Notes under the pieces: generated by a model
The model's database searches: none
What the model saw: only the letters and a program-made list of their open reading frames with translations
Told to the model about the DNA's origin: nothing
Assembly (NCBI GenBank): GCA_964394665.1
Contig: CAYMYN010000017.1
Span: 1-64,000 of the forward strand
DNA from: CAYMYN01 sp964394665
GTDB lineage: Bacteria; Planctomycetota; UBA1135; GCA-002686595
Length of the DNA stretch: 64,000 bases
Direction of reading: 5' to 3'
Part shown: piece after piece, positions 26,906 to 34,687 of the stretch
How positions within the stretch are numbered: position 1 is the first letter of the stretch
How the letters are laid out: every line of letters begins with the position of its first letter
Made by a program: the position numbers and the translations under genes

Positions 26906-28825
26906 TCACCTCGACGGACCCGGGGAACCCGCGGAGCTCGCCCCGACGACCACACCGCGCAGCTCCCGTAGGAGATCGCCGTGGCGCCGGACGAGCCCTT
27001 CGAGCTCCCGGATCGTTTGCTCCTCCCCCTGACCGCCGAAGGCGCCCAGGGACCGTTCCAACTGTTCGATGCGCGCCTCGAGGGCGCCCCGTTCCCGTTC
27101 CAGCTCGCGCGCCGCGAGGAAAGCCAGCTCGCCCTCCAGGAGGGCCCGCGGGCTCTCCGCCAGGCGTGCGTGTTCGACCCAACCGACGACCTGCTTGCGC
27201 ACCGGGTCCTCCCCCAGGGCGTCCAGCACGGCCTGCACGTCGATCTCGACGTCTTCGTTCTCGTAGAGCCCCAGCAGCGTCCCGAAGACCCGCGTCAATC
27301 CAGGGTCGGGGCAGGCGGAGAGCCGCGCGCGGACCCGGGGGACCAGGCTGGGATCGAGCAGCAGCGCACCCGCGATCCCCGCATAGGCCCGCTGCAGCCT
27401 GGGATCACCGGTCCGAGGCGTTTCCTGCGCAGCGGAGGGCGGACCCGATCGCACCGACGAGGGCGCGCTCGCCGCTGCGCCGGGCGCCGCGGGGCGGGGG
27501 TGCGAACGCAGGCCCGTGCGGCCGGAGGCGCGCGCCGCGGCCTGCTCCTGGAGCACGGCGGGCCGCAGGCCGATTCGCTCGGCTAGGGTCCGCAACGCCT
27601 CCTCGCGCAGGACCGGCTTGCCCAGGCGCAGCACGAGGTCCAGGGCGCGGTCCACCGCCTGGGACAACTCGAGCCCTCCCAGACCCTCGAGGCCCGAGGC
27701 GACCCGCTCCAGCCAGGGCTGGGCCGCCTCCAGGCGCCGCTCGAAGGCCGCCGCCCCCTCCGCGAGCAACACGTCGCAGGGATCCTGCCCGCCCTCGAGC
27801 ACGACGACGTCGAGCTCGATCTCGAGCGGGAGCAGCCCGAGCAGGGCCTTGTGGGCCGCCTGGCGACCGGCCTCGTCCCCGTCGAAGACCAACGTCACGC
27901 GCCGCGCCCCCGAGCGCCGCACCAGGGCCGCGTGGTCGTCGGTGGTCGCGGTCCCCAGCACCGCGCCGCAGTGGGTCAGGCCGACCTGGTGGGCGGCCAT
28001 CACGTCGGTGTAGCCCTCGAACAGCACCAGGTGGTGGCGGCGGCGCACCTCGGCCAAGGCCCGGTCGAGCCCGTAGACGAGGCGGCTCTTCTTGAAGAGC
28101 TCGGTCTCCGGGGTGTTGACGTACTTCGGCCCCGACACGGTGCCCCGTTCGCCGTCCCCGTCCGAGAGGCGCCGGGCCCCGAAACCGACCACCCGTCCGT
28201 GCAGGTCGTGGATCGGGATCATCAACCGCCCACGGAAGAAGTCGTAGGGCCGGCCGCGGTCCCCGGTGCGCGCCAGGCCCAGCTTCTCGAGGTCCTGGAC
28301 GGCCACGCCGCTCGACTGCGCGCGCGCCACCAGCGCCTGCCCGCTGGCCGGGGCGAAGCCCAGTCGGAAGGACTCGATCGTCTCCGGGGCGAGGCCCCGC
28401 GCGCGCAGGTACTCGAGCGCTTCGCGGCCCTCCGGTCGGTGCAGCTCGGCGGCGTAGAAACGCACGGCGCGCTCGCCGATCGCGTACAGGTCCACGCCGC
28501 GTTCCTCGGCCCCGTCGCGGCGGCGCGCCGGCAGCTCGACGCCCGTCGAGCGCGCGAGGATCTCGACCGCCTCGCGGAATCCGACCCCCTCGAATCGCTC
28601 GACGAACGAGATCGCGTCGCCGCCTTCGGAACAGGAACCGAAGCAGTGCCACGTGCCGCGGTCGGGGCTCACCTTGAACGAGGGCGTGCGCTCCTCGTGG
28701 AAGGGACACCGGGCCTCGTACAGGGCGCCGCGACGGCGCAGCTCCGGCACACGCTCCCGCACCACGTCCTCGATGGGCGCGCGCAGCTTGATCTCCTCGA
28801 TCGCTCGTCGGAAGTCGTCGTGCAA
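26906..28825 (-). CDS. dnaG: DNA primase
   Basis: 639 residues; DnaG makes RNA primers at the replication fork. The N-terminal CHC2 zinc domain has Cys40, His43, Cys61 and Cys65 (CPFHEERTPSF, then CFGSC). The catalytic core shows the basic RLGFAP segment, FFRGRLMIPIHDLHGRVVGFG, and a Toprim domain with Glu in LVLFEGYTDVM and the Asp pair in TLVFDGDEAGRQAA. The C-terminal DnaB-interacting part (about 470-639) is diverged. The start appears to be TTG at 28825, reading MHDDFRRAIEEIK, where homologues begin; no strong SD precedes it. It is transcribed with rpoD and lies after a 729-bp leader region with unusual base skew. Confidence 0.95.
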   Translation of the reverse strand: MHDDFRRAIEEIKLRAPIEDVVRERVPELRRRGALYEARCPFHEERTPSFKVSPDRGTWHCFGSCSEGGDAISFVERFEGVGFREAVEILARSTGVELPARRRDGAEERGVDLYAIGERAVRFYAAELHRPEGREALEYLRARGLAPETIESFRLGFAPASGQALVARAQSSGVAVQDLEKLGLARTGDRGRPYDFFRGRLMIPIHDLHGRVVGFGARRLSDGDGERGTVSGPKYVNTPETELFKKSRLVYGLDRALAEVRRRHHLVLFEGYTDVMAAHQVGLTHCGAVLGTATTDDHAALVRRSGARRVTLVFDGDEAGRQAAHKALLGLLPLEIELDVVVLEGGQDPCDVLLAEGAAAFERRLEAAQPWLERVASGLEGLGGLELSQAVDRALDLVLRLGKPVLREEALRTLAERIGLRPAVLQEQAAARASGRTGLRSHPRPAAPGAAASAPSSVRSGPPSAAQETPRTGDPRLQRAYAGIAGALLLDPSLVPRVRARLSACPDPGLTRVFGTLLGLYENEDVEIDVQAVLDALGEDPVRKQVVGWVEHARLAESPRALLEGELAFLAARELERERGALEARIEQLERSLGAFGGQGEEQTIRELEGLVRRHGDLLRELRGVVVGASSAGSPGPSR

Positions 28826-29032
28826 GAGGGACGGCGCGGGCGTGGGGGCCCGGGGCGCTCCCGCCGAGGTCCGCGCCGCGACCCCGCCCCCCGATCGCCC
28901 GCGGACGCGCGGGGCGACGACCCATCACGACCGGCGCCGGGGGACGGTCGCTCGCCGGACACCGGAGCGTGCACGCCGAGGGCGGCACGGACGGTGGACG
29001 GAGCGGGCCGAGCCCGGGGCGAAGGGGTCGCT

Positions 29033-29058
29033 GGGTCGGGAGGGAACGGGGACGGGGG
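29033..29058 (+). other. G-quadruplex motif, plus strand, in the dnaG leader
   Basis: Five runs of three or more G (29033-35, 29038-40, 29042-44, 29048-51, 29054-58) are separated by loops of 2, 1, 3 and 2 bases. This is a textbook G4 motif. It lies on the template strand for dnaG transcription, where it could stall polymerase. Confidence 0.6.
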
Positions 29059-29190
29059 CGGCCCGGTGACGGGGAGCCGCGGGCTGGATGGTCTGGGGGC
29101 AGGCCCGGCGGACGGGAGGGAATCCGCAGCGGACCGTGGGGACGGGTGGGAATCGCGCAGGCCCGGGGACTGGGGGCCGTGGCCTGCGGC

Positions 29191-29222
29191 GGGGAATCGG
29201 GGTGGGCGTGGTGGGGACGGGG
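29191..29222 (+). other. Second G-quadruplex motif, plus strand, in the dnaG leader
   Basis: Runs of G at 29191-94, 29199-202, 29204-206, 29213-216 and 29219-222 with loops of 4, 1, 6 and 2 bases. It is separate from the motif at 29033-29058 and in the same G-rich block. Confidence 0.55.
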
Positions 29223-29554
29223 ACGGAACCCGATCGCGTCCGAAACGCTGCCAGCGCGGACGAGCTTCGGGCCTGGAATGGATCGGGGGACGCGGGGCGC
29301 AGGGACACGACACGAGCCCGGCGGGACGGATGGCGTCCGACGAAGTCTCGAGCGACGGCCTCGCCCCGTCGCTCGCCGACGGGGACAGGGAACACACGGT
29401 CTCAGCCGAGCCGGTGCGGGGCGGGCCCTCGTGTCGGGGGCACTCGCGACGCTGCGCAACCGGAAGTTCGCTTCGGACCTACACCGGGAGCCTATCACAC
29501 GCCCAGCGCCCAGGCCACGGCGCAGCCGATTCCCACGGGCAGGGGCCCGCGGCC

Positions 29555-30490
29555 CTACCCGCCCTCCCCGCCCTCCCCGCCAGGCAGGGCGCGGACCAGG
29601 GCGAGCCACTCCCCCACTCCCAGGGACTCGACGCGGCGCGTGGGCTCGAGCCCCGCCCGCGCCAGGGCCGCCTCGGCGGGGCCCGCCGCGCCCAGGAACT
29701 CCCCGAGGACCCGCCGCAGGACCTGACGGCGGCGCGGGAAGAGCGCACCCAGGAGCCGGGCGAGCTCCGCCCGCTCCGGCGCCGACGGGGCGTCGGCGCG
29801 CCGTTCGAGGTGCACCACCGCGCTCTCCACCCGCGGCCGGGGCCGGAAGAGGGTGGCCGGGACGGGGCGCAGGATACGCGCCCGATAGGCGGCCTGCAGG
29901 CGGGCCGAGAGCGCTCCCCAGGCATCGCTCCCGGGCGCCGCCGCGATGCGCTCGCCGACCTCGCGCTGCACGAGCACCGTCATCGACGCCGGCGGCCAAG
30001 GCAAGGCCTCGAGCACCGCGAGCAAGGGGCCCGAGACCTGATACGGGAGATTCGAGACGAGCCTCCAGGTCCCCGCCCGCGGCAGGCGCTCGAGCACCTC
30101 GGGCGCCAGCCGGTGTTTGGCCGCCAGGACGTCCGCGCGCACCAACTCGAGGCGCGGCTCGTGGCCGAGCTCCTCGGAGACGATCTCCGCCAGGCGGCGA
30201 TCGACCTCGACCGCCAACACGCGCGCGCCGGTCTCGAGCAGCGCTCGGGTCAGGAATCCCAGACCCGCGCCGACCTCGAGCACCGATTCCTCCGCGCGCA
30301 GGCCGGAGTCGCGCACGATCGCACGCACGACGTTCTCGTCGAGCAAGAAGTTCTGGCCCAGGCGTTTGGAGGGGTGGAAGCCGGCCGCCTCGAGCCGCGC
30401 GCGGTAGTGCTGCCAGGGCCCGCGCCCGGCGGGGCCCTCCTCCGGCGGCTCGTCGTCTCCAGCGGGCGGTTCGGCCTGCGCGGCGCTCAT
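29555..30490 (-). CDS. ksgA: 16S rRNA dimethyladenosine transferase (RsmA/KsgA)
   Basis: 311 residues. The enzyme dimethylates two adjacent adenines in the 3' hairpin of 16S rRNA, a late ribosome assembly step. It shows the family entry motif KRLGQNFLLDENV, the SAM-binding loop EVGAGLGFLT, the acidic AVEVDRRLA strand, and the catalytic motif SNLPYQVSGPLL. The substrate-binding C-terminal helices include LFPRRRQVLRRVLG. The N-terminus has about 30 extra acidic and Pro residues before the conserved start. ATG 30490 overlaps the stop of the upstream lipoprotein gene by ATGA and has GGAGG eleven bases before it; a GTG at 30514 is possible. The C-terminus is a short Gly/Glu tail. Confidence 0.95.
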   Translation of the reverse strand: MSAAQAEPPAGDDEPPEEGPAGRGPWQHYRARLEAAGFHPSKRLGQNFLLDENVVRAIVRDSGLRAEESVLEVGAGLGFLTRALLETGARVLAVEVDRRLAEIVSEELGHEPRLELVRADVLAAKHRLAPEVLERLPRAGTWRLVSNLPYQVSGPLLAVLEALPWPPASMTVLVQREVGERIAAAPGSDAWGALSARLQAAYRARILRPVPATLFRPRPRVESAVVHLERRADAPSAPERAELARLLGALFPRRRQVLRRVLGEFLGAAGPAEAALARAGLEPTRRVESLGVGEWLALVRALPGGEGGEGG

Positions 30491-31518
30491 CCGCGGGCTC
30501 CCTCCAACATCCACTGCAGCGCCGGCGGCGCGCCGGGGCGGGCGGCCAGCTCGCTGAGCAGGGGCACGGCGGCGGCGCCGAAGCGACGGCCGATCGCCGC
30601 GCAGCGCTCGCGCACCCGCGAGCCGCTCCCCAGGCGCGCGGCGCGCTCGAGAAGGTACGGCGCGGCCTCGACCACGCAGCGCAGCCCGAGGTCGTCGGCG
30701 CGGTGTTCCGGATCGAGCAGCAGCGTGTTGAAGAAGGCCTCCAGGGTCGGACCGTCACCGGCGCTCCCGGGGACGCTGCTGGGGGCCCCGGCACGGGGTC
30801 CGTGGATCGGTCGGCGCCGATAGGCGAACGAGCCCCCCATCGCCCAGGTGCGCCCGTCGCCCTCCGGGCGCGCCGGGAGTCGCCCGTCCACCCACTCCCA
30901 CACGTTGCCGAGCAGGTCGTGGATCCCGTTCGGCGTCGTGCCCTCCTCGAAGGTCCCCACGGCCGTCGGACGGCCCAGGCCGAGTTCCAGGGTGTTGGCG
31001 ATCGATTCCGCGTCCCCGCCACCCCAGGGGAAGCGTTGCTCGCGGGTCCCGGCGGCGATGCGCACCCACTCGCGGGGCGTCGGCAGGCGCATGCCGCGCG
31101 CGGCCGCGAAGCGCCGGGCCTCGTCGAAGGTCAGGAAGGTGGCGGGCCAATCGAGGAGCTTGCGGTCGGCCCAGGATTCGCGCACCGCGGTGGGGAAGGC
31201 GACCCCCTCCGGATCGGAGTCGAGGTAGCCCGTCCAGTCCTCGCGCGTCACCTCGAAGCGGTCGACGAGCAGCGCCGCGTCGGTCGAGCAATCGACGCGC
31301 GTGCGTTCGCCCAGATCGAGCACGCAGGCGCCGGGGGGCACGAAGGCCAGCCGCTCGAGCTCGCTCAGGACCCCGTCGGAGTCCCCGTCCCGCCCCCCGC
31401 AGGCAGCGACCCACAGCAGGGCGCCGAGCGCCACGAACCACAGCGGCCCTTCGAGCGAAGGCCCCCGGTCGTGGATCGGGCCAGCGCGTTCGCGGGCGAC
31501 GCGTGGGCCGGACGCCAT
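30487..31518 (-). CDS. Lipoprotein with formylglycine-generating-enzyme-like (SUMF1/FGE-sulfatase) domain
   Basis: 343 residues. The lipobox LLWVAAC places the lipidated Cys at residue 40. The FGE-like domain runs from about residue 65 to 285: VDRFEVTREDWTGYL, FLTFDEARRFAAARGMRLPT, REWVRIAAGTREQRFPWGGG and NVWEWVDG, ending GLRCVVEA. The characteristic Cys pair of true FGE is not evident, so the protein is more likely a non-catalytic or differently acting member, as are most exported SUMF1-domain proteins in planctomycetes. A helical tail of about 55 residues follows. ATG 31518 was chosen because AGGAGGT lies just four bases upstream. Its stop overlaps the ksgA start, an odd pairing of an envelope gene with rRNA methylation. 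Confidence 0.85.
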   Translation of the reverse strand: MASGPRVARERAGPIHDRGPSLEGPLWFVALGALLWVAACGGRDGDSDGVLSELERLAFVPPGACVLDLGERTRVDCSTDAALLVDRFEVTREDWTGYLDSDPEGVAFPTAVRESWADRKLLDWPATFLTFDEARRFAAARGMRLPTPREWVRIAAGTREQRFPWGGGDAESIANTLELGLGRPTAVGTFEEGTTPNGIHDLLGNVWEWVDGRLPARPEGDGRTWAMGGSFAYRRRPIHGPRAGAPSSVPGSAGDGPTLEAFFNTLLLDPEHRADDLGLRCVVEAAPYLLERAARLGSGSRVRERCAAIGRRFGAAAVPLLSELAARPGAPPALQWMLEGARG

Positions 31519-31588
31519 GGGACCTCCTTCGACGCCGCGGGTCCTGCGGGCGCCGGGGCGCTTCAGGCCCCGGCGCCGCGCGCGGGGA

Positions 31589-32302
31589 TCAGGGCCGGCC
31601 CTCGGCCTTCGCGACGAAGATCTCGACGCGGCGGTTGAGGCGCTTGTTCTCGGCCGAGTTGTTGTCACGCAGGGGCTCGTAGGGCCCGAAGCCCATCACG
31701 GCCACGTCCCGCGCGGGCACGCCGTGCTGCGTCAGCGCCGCCGCGACCTCGATCGCGCGGGCAGCCGAGAGCTCGAGGTTGCCGTGCGGGAACCGTTTCT
31801 TGGTCTCGGGCTTCGAGACCGGGTCGGAGTCGGTGTGCCCGCGCACCAGGATGCGGCCGTGCGCGCGGCGCTGGATCTCGGCCGCGACCGAGCTCAGGCG
31901 CTGGCGCCCGGCGGCGCTGATCTCGGCCGAGCCGGAGTCGAACAGGATCGCGTCCTGCACGAGGACCACGTAACTGCCGTCGTCCAGGTACAGGTACTCC
32001 ACGTCCTTGATGTTGCCGCCCAGGCCGTCGATGCGGCGCTGGAGCTCGGCGATGCGGGACTCGTACTCGGCGTAGCCGGCCTCGCCCGCGTTGACCTTGC
32101 TGAGCGCCAGCTCGCGGCGCAGGCGGTCCCGCTCGGCCTCCAGGGCCTGCTGGGACTGCTCGGAGTCGTGCAGACGGGTCTGGTAGTGCTTGGCGAGGTC
32201 GACGGCCTCGTCGTACTCCTGCTGGGAGACGCAGGAGGCCGTGAGCAGGGCGCCGAGGAGCAGACCCGCGAGGGTGCCGGAGGAGCGCAGGTGTTGATTC
32301 AT
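31589..32302 (-). CDS. OmpA/Pal-family peptidoglycan-binding lipoprotein
   Basis: 237 residues. The lipobox LLTASC gives a lipidated Cys24. Residues 28-95 are a coiled coil (YDEAVDLAKHYQTRLHD and following heptads). The OmpA C-terminal domain begins about residue 100: VVLVQDAILFDSGSAEIS, ILVRGHTDSDPV, LSAARAIEVAAAL and the ending NKRLNRRVEIFV, with the Asp and Arg that bind diaminopimelate. It would tether the outer membrane or a protein complex to peptidoglycan. Pal itself is shorter and lacks this coiled coil, and no tol genes are seen nearby, so it is better called an OmpA-family lipoprotein. A TAGACT box lies 90 bases upstream. Confidence 0.92.
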   Translation of the reverse strand: MNQHLRSSGTLAGLLLGALLTASCVSQQEYDEAVDLAKHYQTRLHDSEQSQQALEAERDRLRRELALSKVNAGEAGYAEYESRIAELQRRIDGLGGNIKDVEYLYLDDGSYVVLVQDAILFDSGSAEISAAGRQRLSSVAAEIQRRAHGRILVRGHTDSDPVSKPETKKRFPHGNLELSAARAIEVAAALTQHGVPARDVAVMGFGPYEPLRDNNSAENKRLNRRVEIFVAKAEGRP

Positions 32303-32391
32303 GGCTGTGCGAGGGATGCCGCCCCGGAACGCGCCGGGGGTCGTGGGTGCGGGCCCCGCGGTCGGAGGACGCGCCGCCGCGGGTCGGGCCG

Positions 32392-32397
32392 AGTCTA
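32392..32397 (-). promoter_or_regulatory. Putative -10 box (TAGACT) for the OmpA-family lipoprotein
   Basis: TAGACT on the minus strand, 90 bases before the ATG at 32302, identical to the box before the zinc-ribbon gene. -35 not clear. Confidence 0.35.
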
Positions 32398-32535
32398 GGA
32401 AGCGCGCCAGGTCGTCCCAAGCGTCGAGGAGACGTTTCGCGCGGCGTGCGGGCCCCGGACGCGCTCGGGCCGCGGCCCGCCTCGACGGTCCGCGGCCCGA
32501 GCTGGCCCGGGGCCTGGCCCCGGGCGCGAGCGCAC

Positions 32536-33081
32536 CTATTGGGGGGCGCCGAGGGTCTCGCCGAACAGGCCGGCCACCGCCTGGGCCAGGGATCCCGCGC
32601 GGCCGGTCATGACCGCGAAGAGCACCGGCAAGGCCACGACGCAGACCAGGGCCGAGGCGATCAACGCGAAGCGCGTGAGCATGTCCTCGTGGCCCTCCTC
32701 CTCGACCGCGGCGCGGGCGCTCGCGCGGCGGACGGGCGCCGCGGCGACGGCGTCGTCCTCGTCGAGCTCGATCTCGCCCACGTCCTCGACGTCGTCCTCG
32801 ATGATGGTGTCCACGTCGGAGATCTCCTCGGTCGCCATGCCGGCCTGATCGCCGAGCCCGGAGTCCTCGAACACGATCTCGTCCTCGCTGCCGCCCAGGT
32901 CGACCAACTCGCCGCCGGACAGCTCCTGACGCAGGACTTCGACGTCCGTGCGGCGGAGCTTCATGGTGTCGCCTTCCCGGAAGGCGCGGATCTCGCCTTC
33001 GGAGACCAGGCGCTTGAGCTCCTCCTCCTTCAGGCGGAGCTCACGAAGGGCGTCCTCGAAGCTGTAGAATTCCTCGGCCAC
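32536..33081 (-). CDS. Excisionase/MerR-like helix-turn-helix protein with acidic linker and C-terminal membrane helix
   Basis: 181 residues. Residues 5-52 form a short helix-turn-helix of the excisionase/MerR kind: YSFEDALRELRLKEEELKRL, then GEIRAFREGDTMKLRRTDVEVL. A strongly acidic linker follows (SEDEIVFED; DVDTIIEDDVEDVGEIELDEDD), and residues 136-156 are hydrophobic (FALIASALVCVVALPVLFAV), a C-terminal anchor. DNA binding is possible but not shown; such proteins are frequent in planctomycetes without a known role. The start is a GTG at 33081 after an AAGGAGAG site. It reads in the same direction as the small exported protein upstream (91-bp gap). If it binds DNA it would do so at the membrane, with the acidic linker as a tether. 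Confidence 0.75.
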   Translation of the reverse strand: MAEEFYSFEDALRELRLKEEELKRLVSEGEIRAFREGDTMKLRRTDVEVLRQELSGGELVDLGGSEDEIVFEDSGLGDQAGMATEEISDVDTIIEDDVEDVGEIELDEDDAVAAAPVRRASARAAVEEEGHEDMLTRFALIASALVCVVALPVLFAVMTGRAGSLAQAVAGLFGETLGAPQ

Positions 33082-33171
33082 GGTCGAACTCTCCTTGATT
33101 GGCGGGGTTGGCTGGGCCCGTCGAGCGGCGACCGACCGCGATCCCGAGCGGGATCCCGGCCGGGGCGCGGC

Positions 33172-33603
33172 CTAGCGGGGCGGCTGTTGCTGGGGATCCG
33201 TCTGGCGGAACCGGTCCTGGAGCTGCTTGAAGCTGTACTGGGACTTGTCGTTGAGGCCGTCGAGCTGCAGGTCGAGCGTGATGTTGCGCGCGGCGATCAG
33301 CTTGATGTTGTGGCTGCTCGCGCTGCCACCCTGCGCTTGGTAGACGGCGATGTGCGGGTTCTCGGTGTCGATCACGTAGAGGATCGCCGTGCCGGTCATG
33401 TCGATGCCCGTCACGGCGATCATGCGCCCGTTGGAGTCCGCCGTCCCGAAGGCCGCGAAGTTCGGCAGGCTCGGGATCTGGGGCGGCTCGGGGTCCTGGG
33501 TCCCCCCGCCCTGGGGCGCGAACCGCAGCCCGGTGACCGTCGCCAGGGCGAAACCCAGCCCGATCAGGAGGCCGTGCTGGAGGTGGGTGCGGAGAACGCT
33601 CAT
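33172..33603 (-). CDS. Small exported or membrane-tethered protein of unknown function
   Basis: 143 residues. The N-terminus (MSVLRTHLQHGLLIGLGFAL) is a short hydrophobic helix, probably an uncleaved anchor. After a Pro-rich stretch (QDPEPPQIPSLPNF), residues 52-105 look like a small beta sheet: GRMIAVTGIDMTGTAILYVI, DTENPHIAVYQAQ and NIKLIAARNITLDLQL. The tail is charged and Gln/Pro-rich, ending QQQPPR. The strand pattern recalls the small beta-propeller-like pieces of planctomycete exported proteins, but no family can be named. A TAGCAT box lies about 75 bases upstream. Its gene lies between the CNNM operon and the HTH-TM gene. Confidence 0.7.
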   Translation of the reverse strand: MSVLRTHLQHGLLIGLGFALATVTGLRFAPQGGGTQDPEPPQIPSLPNFAAFGTADSNGRMIAVTGIDMTGTAILYVIDTENPHIAVYQAQGGSASSHNIKLIAARNITLDLQLDGLNDKSQYSFKQLQDRFRQTDPQQQPPR

Positions 33604-33677
33604 GGGCTTGGGTGGGGGCCGGGGCTTCGGGGTTCGAGACCGGGCACGGGGTCGGTCCGGAGCTGCCGGGCGCACTA

Positions 33678-33683
33678 TGCTAG
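33678..33683 (-). promoter_or_regulatory. Putative -10 box (TAGCAT) for the small exported protein
   Basis: TAGCAT on the minus strand, 75 bases before the ATG at 33603, within the spacer after the CNNM operon. The opposite strand reads TATGCT, so the element is nearly symmetric. Confidence 0.3.
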
Positions 33684-33709
33684 CCGTCGGCGGCGGTTGC
33701 GACCAATCC

Positions 33710-34687
33710 CTACCAGTCGCCGAGATCCCCCGAGATCTCCTCCAGGAGGTCCTTGAGGGTCACCAGGCCCGCGGGCGCGGCCGGATCCCCCACCAAGGCG
33801 GCCCGCTGACCGAGCAGGCGCAGGCGCGCCAGCGCCCGATCGACGGGGGTCGCGGCCGGGATGGCGGGCAGGGGGCGCAGGAGGTCGGCCAAGGCGCGGT
33901 CGGGCTCCCGCAGGACCTCGAGCTGGTGCAGGTAGCCCGTCACGCGACCCTGGGCGTCGACCACCGGCAACCGCGTGAAGGGCGAGTCGAGCAGCGCGGC
34001 CCGCGCCTGCGGCGCGTCCCCGTCGATGCGCACGGTCTGCACGGCGCTCCAGGGGATCATGGCCACCGTGACCGGGATGCGGCGCAGTTCGAGCGCGTTG
34101 CGCACCAGCCGCTCGGCGCGCGGCGGGAGGGCGCCGGCCCGGGCGCCCTCCTCGACCAGCCGCAACACGGCCTCGCGCCCCGGCCGGCGGGCGAGATCCT
34201 GCCGGCGGGCGCCGGTGATGCGCTCGAGACCGATCGCCAGGAGCCAGATCACGCGTTCGAGGGGCCAGAAGAGAAAGCGCGAGGCGACGACCAGCGGGGC
34301 CGTGAACTCGAGCACCGCCAGCGGTCGGCGGCGGGAGAACTCCTTGGGCAGGATCTCGCCGAAGAAGAACACCAGGGGGATCAGGAGGGCCGAGACGATG
34401 AGCTCGCGCGCGTACCCCTCCAGACCGTCCAGGATCTCCAGCCGGCCGTGGGTGTGGCGCGTCAGGAGCTCGAGGGCCAGGTTGTTGCCGATCAGGATCG
34501 TGATCAGCACGGCGGCGTCGCGCTGCGTGAGCCAGCTCACGAGGCGTGCGCGGCGCCCGCCCGCGCGCAGGCGCAGGTCCAGGCGCGGGCGAGAGAGGGA
34601 GTAGAGCGCGGTCTCGCTGCCCGAGTAGAGCGCCGAGGCGAACAGGAGCGCTCCCAGTACGAGCAGTCCCACGACCGGTTCGCTCAC
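33710..34687 (-). CDS. CNNM/DUF21 and CBS-domain membrane protein, short form lacking the CorC domain
   Basis: 325 residues. The CNNM (DUF21) domain has about four membrane segments, with the polar SGSETALYSLSRPRL loop near the start and FGEILPKEFSRRRPL after helix 3. Two CBS motifs follow (ITVAMIPWSAVQTVRIDG; TRLPVVDAQGRVTGYLHQ, ending LVTLKDLLEEISGDLGDW). The protein stops just after the second CBS, so the CorC_HlyC module of full-length homologues is missing. Such proteins act in Mg/Co homeostasis or as ion-sensing regulators. The start is a GTG at 34687 overlapping the upstream paralogue's stop (GTGA). With its partner it may form a heteromeric channel, as paired CNNM genes often do. Confidence 0.88.
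   Translation of the reverse strand: MSEPVVGLLVLGALLFASALYSGSETALYSLSRPRLDLRLRAGGRRARLVSWLTQRDAAVLITILIGNNLALELLTRHTHGRLEILDGLEGYARELIVSALLIPLVFFFGEILPKEFSRRRPLAVLEFTAPLVVASRFLFWPLERVIWLLAIGLERITGARRQDLARRPGREAVLRLVEEGARAGALPPRAERLVRNALELRRIPVTVAMIPWSAVQTVRIDGDAPQARAALLDSPFTRLPVVDAQGRVTGYLHQLEVLREPDRALADLLRPLPAIPAATPVDRALARLRLLGQRAALVGDPAAPAGLVTLKDLLEEISGDLGDW

Larger units (their letters stand above)
28826..29554 (-). promoter_or_regulatory. 729-bp C-rich leader between ksgA and dnaG (candidate Rho-loading/attenuation region)
   Basis: No protein gene is credible here. Counted by hand over 28981-29220, the plus strand has about 135 G and 56 C, so the transcript-sense minus strand is about 56% C and 23% G for 240 bases, the composition of rut sites loaded by Rho. 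A TAGGCT box on the minus strand at 29489-29494 could start a dnaG leader of about 650 bases. I looked for RNase P, tmRNA, 4.5S and 6S signatures and found none. Confidence 0.45.

Noticed and set aside
28826..29554. Structured RNA gene (RNase P, 6S, tmRNA, SRP RNA) in the dnaG leader
   Set aside because: None of the conserved cores of these RNAs was found, and the block is base-skewed low-complexity sequence rather than paired helices.
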